Assembly (NCBI RefSeq): GCF_014650435.1
Contig: NZ_BMUY01000015.1
Span: forward strand, 1-64,000
DNA from: Streptomyces tendae
Lineage (GTDB): Bacteria; Actinomycetota; Actinomycetes; Streptomycetales; Streptomycetaceae
Reading direction: 5' to 3'
Length of the DNA stretch: 64,000 nt
Shown piece by piece: positions 60,447-64,000 of this stretch; positions within the stretch are counted from its first letter, which is position 1; each line of letters starts with the position of its first letter. The position numbers and the translations under genes are program-made. Below the pieces are notes generated by a model, which was not told where the DNA came from, ran no database searches, and worked only from the letters and a program-made list of their open reading frames with translations.

Positions 60447-61385
60447 ATGAACGCCACCACCACGCGCGGGTCCCTGCTCGCCGCGCTCGCCTGTGTCCTC
60501 GTCGGAGGGTCCTTCACCGCCAACAGCCTGCTCGGCGACTACCCGTACGCGGGCGGTCAGTTCCTGCGCTACGGCCTGGCCTTCCTGCTGCTCCTGCCGT
60601 TCGCCGCGCCCGGCGCGGCGGCCCGGTTGCGGGCGCTCGGCGCCGGGCGGTGGGTGCGCCTCGCGCTGCTCGCGGCCGTCGGCATGGTCGGCTTCAACCT
60701 GGCCGTCCTCGCCGCCGAACGCACGGCGGAGCCCGCGGTACCCGGCGTCTTCGTGGGCTGCGCTCCCGTGGTGGTCGCCGTCCTCGTCCCCCTCCTGGAG
60801 GGCCGCCGACCGCAACGGGCCGTTCTGTACGGGGCGCTGTTCGTGGCCGTGGGTGCCTTCACGGTCCAGGGCTGGGGGCGCACCGACGGAGCGGGCATCG
60901 CCTTCTCCGTGTGCGCGCTGGCCGGCGAGGTCGGCTTCGCGGTGCTGGCCGTGCCCGTACTGCGGCCCCTGGGCCCCCGGCTGCTGTCCACCGTGGTGTG
61001 CGGTATCGCGGCGGCCGAGTCGGCGGTGGTCGGCGTCCTGGCCGACGGGGCCGGGTGGCTGCGCCGGCCGGACGCGGTGGAGGCAGGCGCGCTGCTGTGG
61101 CAGGCGGTGGTGGTCACCGTCGTCGGCTTCGTGTGCTGGTACATGGGCATGCAGCGGATCGGGGCCGAGCGCGCCACCCTGTTCTCCGGGCTGATCCCGG
61201 TCGCCGCCGCCTGCACGGCACCGCTCGTCGGCACCGGCTCCTACGGCGCCGCCCAGGCCGTGGGCAGCGCCCTGGTCTTCGCCGGGGTCGCCGCGGGGTC
61301 GGGCGCGGCACTCCCGCTCGTGCGCGGACGGCGGCCCGCAGCGCGGCGTCAGCGGGCGCCCGAGCGGTCCTTGGAGAAGCTGTAG
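60447..61385 (+). CDS. EamA/DMT family permease
   Basis: A 312-residue membrane protein with 10 helices in two EamA repeats (LLAALACVLVGGSFTANSLL; GFVCWYMGMQRIGAERATLF), the layout of drug/metabolite transporters exporting amino acids or small compounds. ATG at 60447 appears leaderless. The last 37 bp overlap the convergent MHS transporter gene. Substrate unknown. Confidence 0.9.
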   Translation: MNATTTRGSLLAALACVLVGGSFTANSLLGDYPYAGGQFLRYGLAFLLLLPFAAPGAAARLRALGAGRWVRLALLAAVGMVGFNLAVLAAERTAEPAVPGVFVGCAPVVVAVLVPLLEGRRPQRAVLYGALFVAVGAFTVQGWGRTDGAGIAFSVCALAGEVGFAVLAVPVLRPLGPRLLSTVVCGIAAAESAVVGVLADGAGWLRRPDAVEAGALLWQAVVVTVVGFVCWYMGMQRIGAERATLFSGLIPVAAACTAPLVGTGSYGAAQAVGSALVFAGVAAGSGAALPLVRGRRPAARRQRAPERSLEKL

Positions 61386-62887
61386 AGGTCCTTAGAGGTG
61401 GTGATCAGCTCGCGCTGCTCCTGCCGGGAGCCGACCATGGGCTGCGAGCCGCGCAGCGGCACCTGCGCGCTCTCGGGCAGGAACCGCACCGTCACCAGGC
61501 CGATGGCGCCCGCGACCATCAGGTAGTAGGCGGGCATCAACTCGTCGCCGCTGATGCTCACCAGCGCCTCCGCGACCAGTGGTGTGGTGCCGCCGAAGGC
61601 CGCCACGGCGAAGTTGAAGCCGATGGCCATGGCGGCGTAGCGCACCGCGGTCGGGAACAGCGCCGGCAGGGTCGCGGCGCTCGGCGCGGCGAAGCAGGCC
61701 AGCAGAGTGGACAGCAGCAGCACCCCGGCGACCGGCGCCCAGACGCCGTCCGACTTCAGCAGCAGGAACGCCGGGACGGCGAGGACGATCATCGCAGCGG
61801 CGCCGGTCGCGTACAGCGGGCGGCGGCCGACGTGGTCGCTGAGCCGGCCGAGGAAGGTGATCAGCAGCACGATCCACACCATGCCGATCAGTACCAGCAC
61901 GTCCGCGAAGCCGCTGGAGCGGTCCAGGGTCTCCGTCTGGTACGTCGGCAGGTAGCCGGTGACCATGTAGTTGGTGACGTTGTAGAGCAGCACCAGGCCC
62001 ATGCACACGAGCAGCGGCCGCCAGTGCTCGCGCACGATGGTCTTGAACTCGCTGCCCGCCGACTCCTGCGCCAGCCCCTTCTCGTGCTCGTCGAGCTGCT
62101 GCTGGAAGGCGGGCGACTCCTCCAGCTTGAGCCGCATGTACAGGCCGATGACGCCGAGCGGACCGGCGATCAGGAACGGCAGCCGCCAGCCCCAGTCGAG
62201 CATCTGGGCGTCGGTCAGCGACAGGTTGAGGACGGTGACCAGCGCCGAGCCCAGGGCGTAGCCGACGAAGGTGCCGAAGTCGAGCCAGCTGGAGAGGAAG
62301 CCCCGCCGCCGGTCGGGTGAGTACTCGGCGACGAAGGTGGTGGCACCGCCGTACTCGCCGCCCGTGGAGAAGCCCTGGACCATCCGGGCGAGCAGCAGCA
62401 GGATCGGGGCGGCGATACCGATGGTGGCGTAGCTGGGGATCAGACCGATGGAGAAGGTGCCGAGGGCCATCATGATCATGGTGGTGGCGAGCACCTTCTG
62501 GCGCCCGATCCGGTCCCCGAGCGGCCCGAAGACCAGGCCGCCGAGCGGGCGTACGACGAAGGCCGCGGCGAAGGTGGCGAAGGAGGAGATGACCTGGGCG
62601 GCCGGGGAGGCGCCCGGGAAGAAAATCTTCCCGATGGTGGCGGCCAGATAGCTGTAGACGCCGAAGTCGAACCACTCCATGCAGTTCCCGAGCGCCGAGG
62701 CCCCGACCGCGCGCCTGAGCAGCGGTGCCTCGACGACCTGGACGTCCTCTTCCCGAAAGGCCCGCCTGGTGCGGCGGAGCCGGCGGGCCAGCTCCTCGCG
62801 CACCTGCCGCGGCAGGTGCGCGACCGTACTCGGCATCTTCGCCCCGCGCGGGGGCCCGGACCCGCCGTCGGGCTTCGCGTCCACCAC
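61349..62887 (-). CDS. MHS-type MFS symporter (ProP-like)
   Basis: A 512-residue 12-helix transporter of the metabolite:H+ symporter (MHS) family: FGVYSYLAATIGKIFFPG, GGLVFGPLGDRIGRQK, GFSTGGEYGGATTFVAEYSP, TFLGRLSDHVGRRPLY. ProP/ShiA-like proteins import osmolytes or organic acids with protons. GTG at 62887 has GGAGAGG 7 nt upstream and is preferred over ATG 62836, where GGGGCG lies too close. The long basic N-terminus (about 45 residues) is normal for actinobacterial MHS proteins. Confidence 0.92.
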   Translation of the reverse strand: MVDAKPDGGSGPPRGAKMPSTVAHLPRQVREELARRLRRTRRAFREEDVQVVEAPLLRRAVGASALGNCMEWFDFGVYSYLAATIGKIFFPGASPAAQVISSFATFAAAFVVRPLGGLVFGPLGDRIGRQKVLATTMIMMALGTFSIGLIPSYATIGIAAPILLLLARMVQGFSTGGEYGGATTFVAEYSPDRRRGFLSSWLDFGTFVGYALGSALVTVLNLSLTDAQMLDWGWRLPFLIAGPLGVIGLYMRLKLEESPAFQQQLDEHEKGLAQESAGSEFKTIVREHWRPLLVCMGLVLLYNVTNYMVTGYLPTYQTETLDRSSGFADVLVLIGMVWIVLLITFLGRLSDHVGRRPLYATGAAAMIVLAVPAFLLLKSDGVWAPVAGVLLLSTLLACFAAPSAATLPALFPTAVRYAAMAIGFNFAVAAFGGTTPLVAEALVSISGDELMPAYYLMVAGAIGLVTVRFLPESAQVPLRGSQPMVGSRQEQRELITTSKDLYSFSKDRSGAR

Positions 62888-62973
62888 GCCGTCGCCTCTC
62901 CGTCGCTCCGCCACGATTCGCCTGAGCGAATTCTGTGCAGGAACCCGGGGTCGGCGCATGCCGGGGGCGGTGC

Positions 62974-64000
62974 TCAGGGCTGTACGGGCATGCTCCAGCA
63001 GTTGGATCCTGCGGGCTCGCCGGAGAGCCGGTCGGTGAGCCAGGAGATGGCGTTGCCCTGGTCGGTGAGCAACGGGGCGAAGTGGTTGAGCAGGCCGCTG
63101 CCCACGCCCGGCAGCAGCACGGGGACGTAGGTCACCTGCGCGCCCTTGCCGCACCAGTCGACGGCCAGTCGGCGGGCCTGCCCGTGGGGGACCAGGTCGT
63201 CGCTGGTGCCGGTGGCCACCCGGACCGGTCCCGCGGGCTTGAGCGAGCCTATGCGCTGCTCGGCGAGGAAGGTCTGCAGCATCGGCTCGGCGCGGATGAC
63301 GTCGCTGATCGACTGCCCGGTCTTCGTCCAGTCCGTACTGCTGTCGCCGCCGTACCCGAAGAGCGCGTCGCCCACGCACATGGTCGACAGGTCCTTCAGC
63401 GCCTCCTGGCCCGCCTCGTTGATGTACCGGTCGGCGATGGGCCGCAGGGCCGGCTCGGTCTGCAGGAAGCCGTTGAGCGACCAGCCCAGGGCGCCCGCCA
63501 GGTCGCTGCCGTCTATCGCCTTCGTCACCTCGGTGAGGTCGGCGGGCGGGGCACCGGCATAGGTGCCGGCCAGCTGGACGTCCGGGGCGTAGGAGGGCTG
63601 CAGTTCGGCCGCGGCCGCCGTGGCACCGCCGCCCTGGCTGTACCCGAACAGACCCACCCGGGACTCGGAGGTGACGGACGCCGAGTCCAGGGCGCGCGCG
63701 GCGCGTACGGCGTCCAGTACGGCGTGTGCCCCGTCGACACGGTTGACGTAGGTGTGCAGCCGGTCGGTGGTGCCGAGGCCGACGTAGTCGGTGACGACGA
63801 CGGCGACGCCGCGCAGTAGCAGCCGGTAGACCGACAGGTCCTCGTAACCGACCGAGACCGTCTGCCCGTTGAGCTGCAACGGGTGCTCCAGGGCCATCGA
63901 GGCGGCGCACTGGTCGCCCTGGCCCATGGTGCCGGGCGCGACGGCGACCAGCGGACGCGGCCCGTCGCCGCGCCACTTCGCGGCCGGTTCGATGTAGGCG
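62974..64000 (-). CDS. Secreted lipase/esterase, C-terminal part (runs off the window)
   Basis: At least 342 residues of a secretory lipase-family alpha/beta hydrolase (LIP family). The visible part begins YIEPAAKWRGDG then RPLVAVAPGTMGQGDQCA. The nucleophile is Ser in FGYSQGGGA, the acid Asp in TSDDLVPHG, and the His in LLNHFAPLL. Cys residues suggest an extracytoplasmic protein; the signal peptide is outside the window. It acts on esters or lipids outside the cell. The start is beyond the window end. Confidence 0.88.
   Translation of the reverse strand, partial: AYIEPAAKWRGDGPRPLVAVAPGTMGQGDQCAASMALEHPLQLNGQTVSVGYEDLSVYRLLLRGVAVVVTDYVGLGTTDRLHTYVNRVDGAHAVLDAVRAARALDSASVTSESRVGLFGYSQGGGATAAAAELQPSYAPDVQLAGTYAGAPPADLTEVTKAIDGSDLAGALGWSLNGFLQTEPALRPIADRYINEAGQEALKDLSTMCVGDALFGYGGDSSTDWTKTGQSISDVIRAEPMLQTFLAEQRIGSLKPAGPVRVATGTSDDLVPHGQARRLAVDWCGKGAQVTYVPVLLPGVGSGLLNHFAPLLTDQGNAISWLTDRLSGEPAGSNCWSMPVQP

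Overview
This window is high-GC actinomycete DNA, almost certainly Streptomyces. The evidence is GC-rich third codon positions, many GTG starts, GGAGG-type ribosome sites, 4-nt GTGA/ATGA stop-start overlaps, mycothiol-type enzymes, SpoIIE-type phosphatases, a SigB-like sigma factor, DUF5133 and a Streptomyces-type carotenoid cluster. No rRNA, tRNA, CRISPR array, phage or insertion sequence was seen. Start codons were chosen by reading ribosome binding sites and overlaps; nothing here was checked against a database.

Layout. 0-6 kb is a glycogen/maltosyl-glucan and stress-regulation block: partial glgE, a DUF5133 gene, a degenerate Bergerat-fold protein coupled to glgX, a glyoxalase-fold protein, an ANTAR protein and a SigB/F/G-type sigma factor. 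6-31 kb is a mosaic of single genes: hemC, an NPP1 necrosis-like secreted protein, an ATP-dependent DNA ligase and, 8 kb away, a LigD 3'-phosphoesterase module. It also holds two drug-type MFS exporters with divergent TetR and AraC regulators, a DoxX-peroxiredoxin pair, a 790-residue PAS/PAS/GAF/PP2C/ATPase protein, an aldo/keto reductase, a TauD dioxygenase, a phosphoesterase, dienelactone hydrolase, a Sua5/YciO protein and a PucR-like regulator. A TetR-SDR-ADH operon with a repeated 17-bp operator, a MDMPI-like enzyme and an ArsB/SLC13 transporter complete it.

31-44 kb holds a third MFS exporter, an epimerase that has lost its catalytic residues, and a redox/stress set. That set comprises hemerythrin, DoxX, a helical-bundle protein and a molybdopterin oxidoreductase without iron-sulfur ligands. 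Between the oxidoreductase and a divergent GNAT gene lies a perfect CebR-type operator. A nucleotidyltransferase-BON-phosphoesterase operon and a GAF/SpoIIE phosphatase follow. 44-52 kb holds a CPA2 antiporter, a DUF4118-like membrane protein, a streptogrisin-type protease and an SRPBCC-FAD oxidoreductase-SDR operon, and is unusually rich in short tandem repeats beside gene ends.

52-59.5 kb is a carotenoid (isorenieratene-type) locus: crtU and crtY on the minus strand, and divergently crtI-crtB-Rieske followed by a pyrimidine-dimer-glycosylase-like gene. crtE and crtT are not present. A 23-codon ORF sits where crtE would be expected and overlaps crtI by ATGA. CrtB makes phytoene from GGPP supplied from elsewhere, CrtI desaturates it to lycopene, CrtY cyclises it and CrtU aromatises the rings. 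59.5-64 kb holds a lipoprotein, an EamA permease, an MHS-type MFS transporter and a partial secreted lipase.
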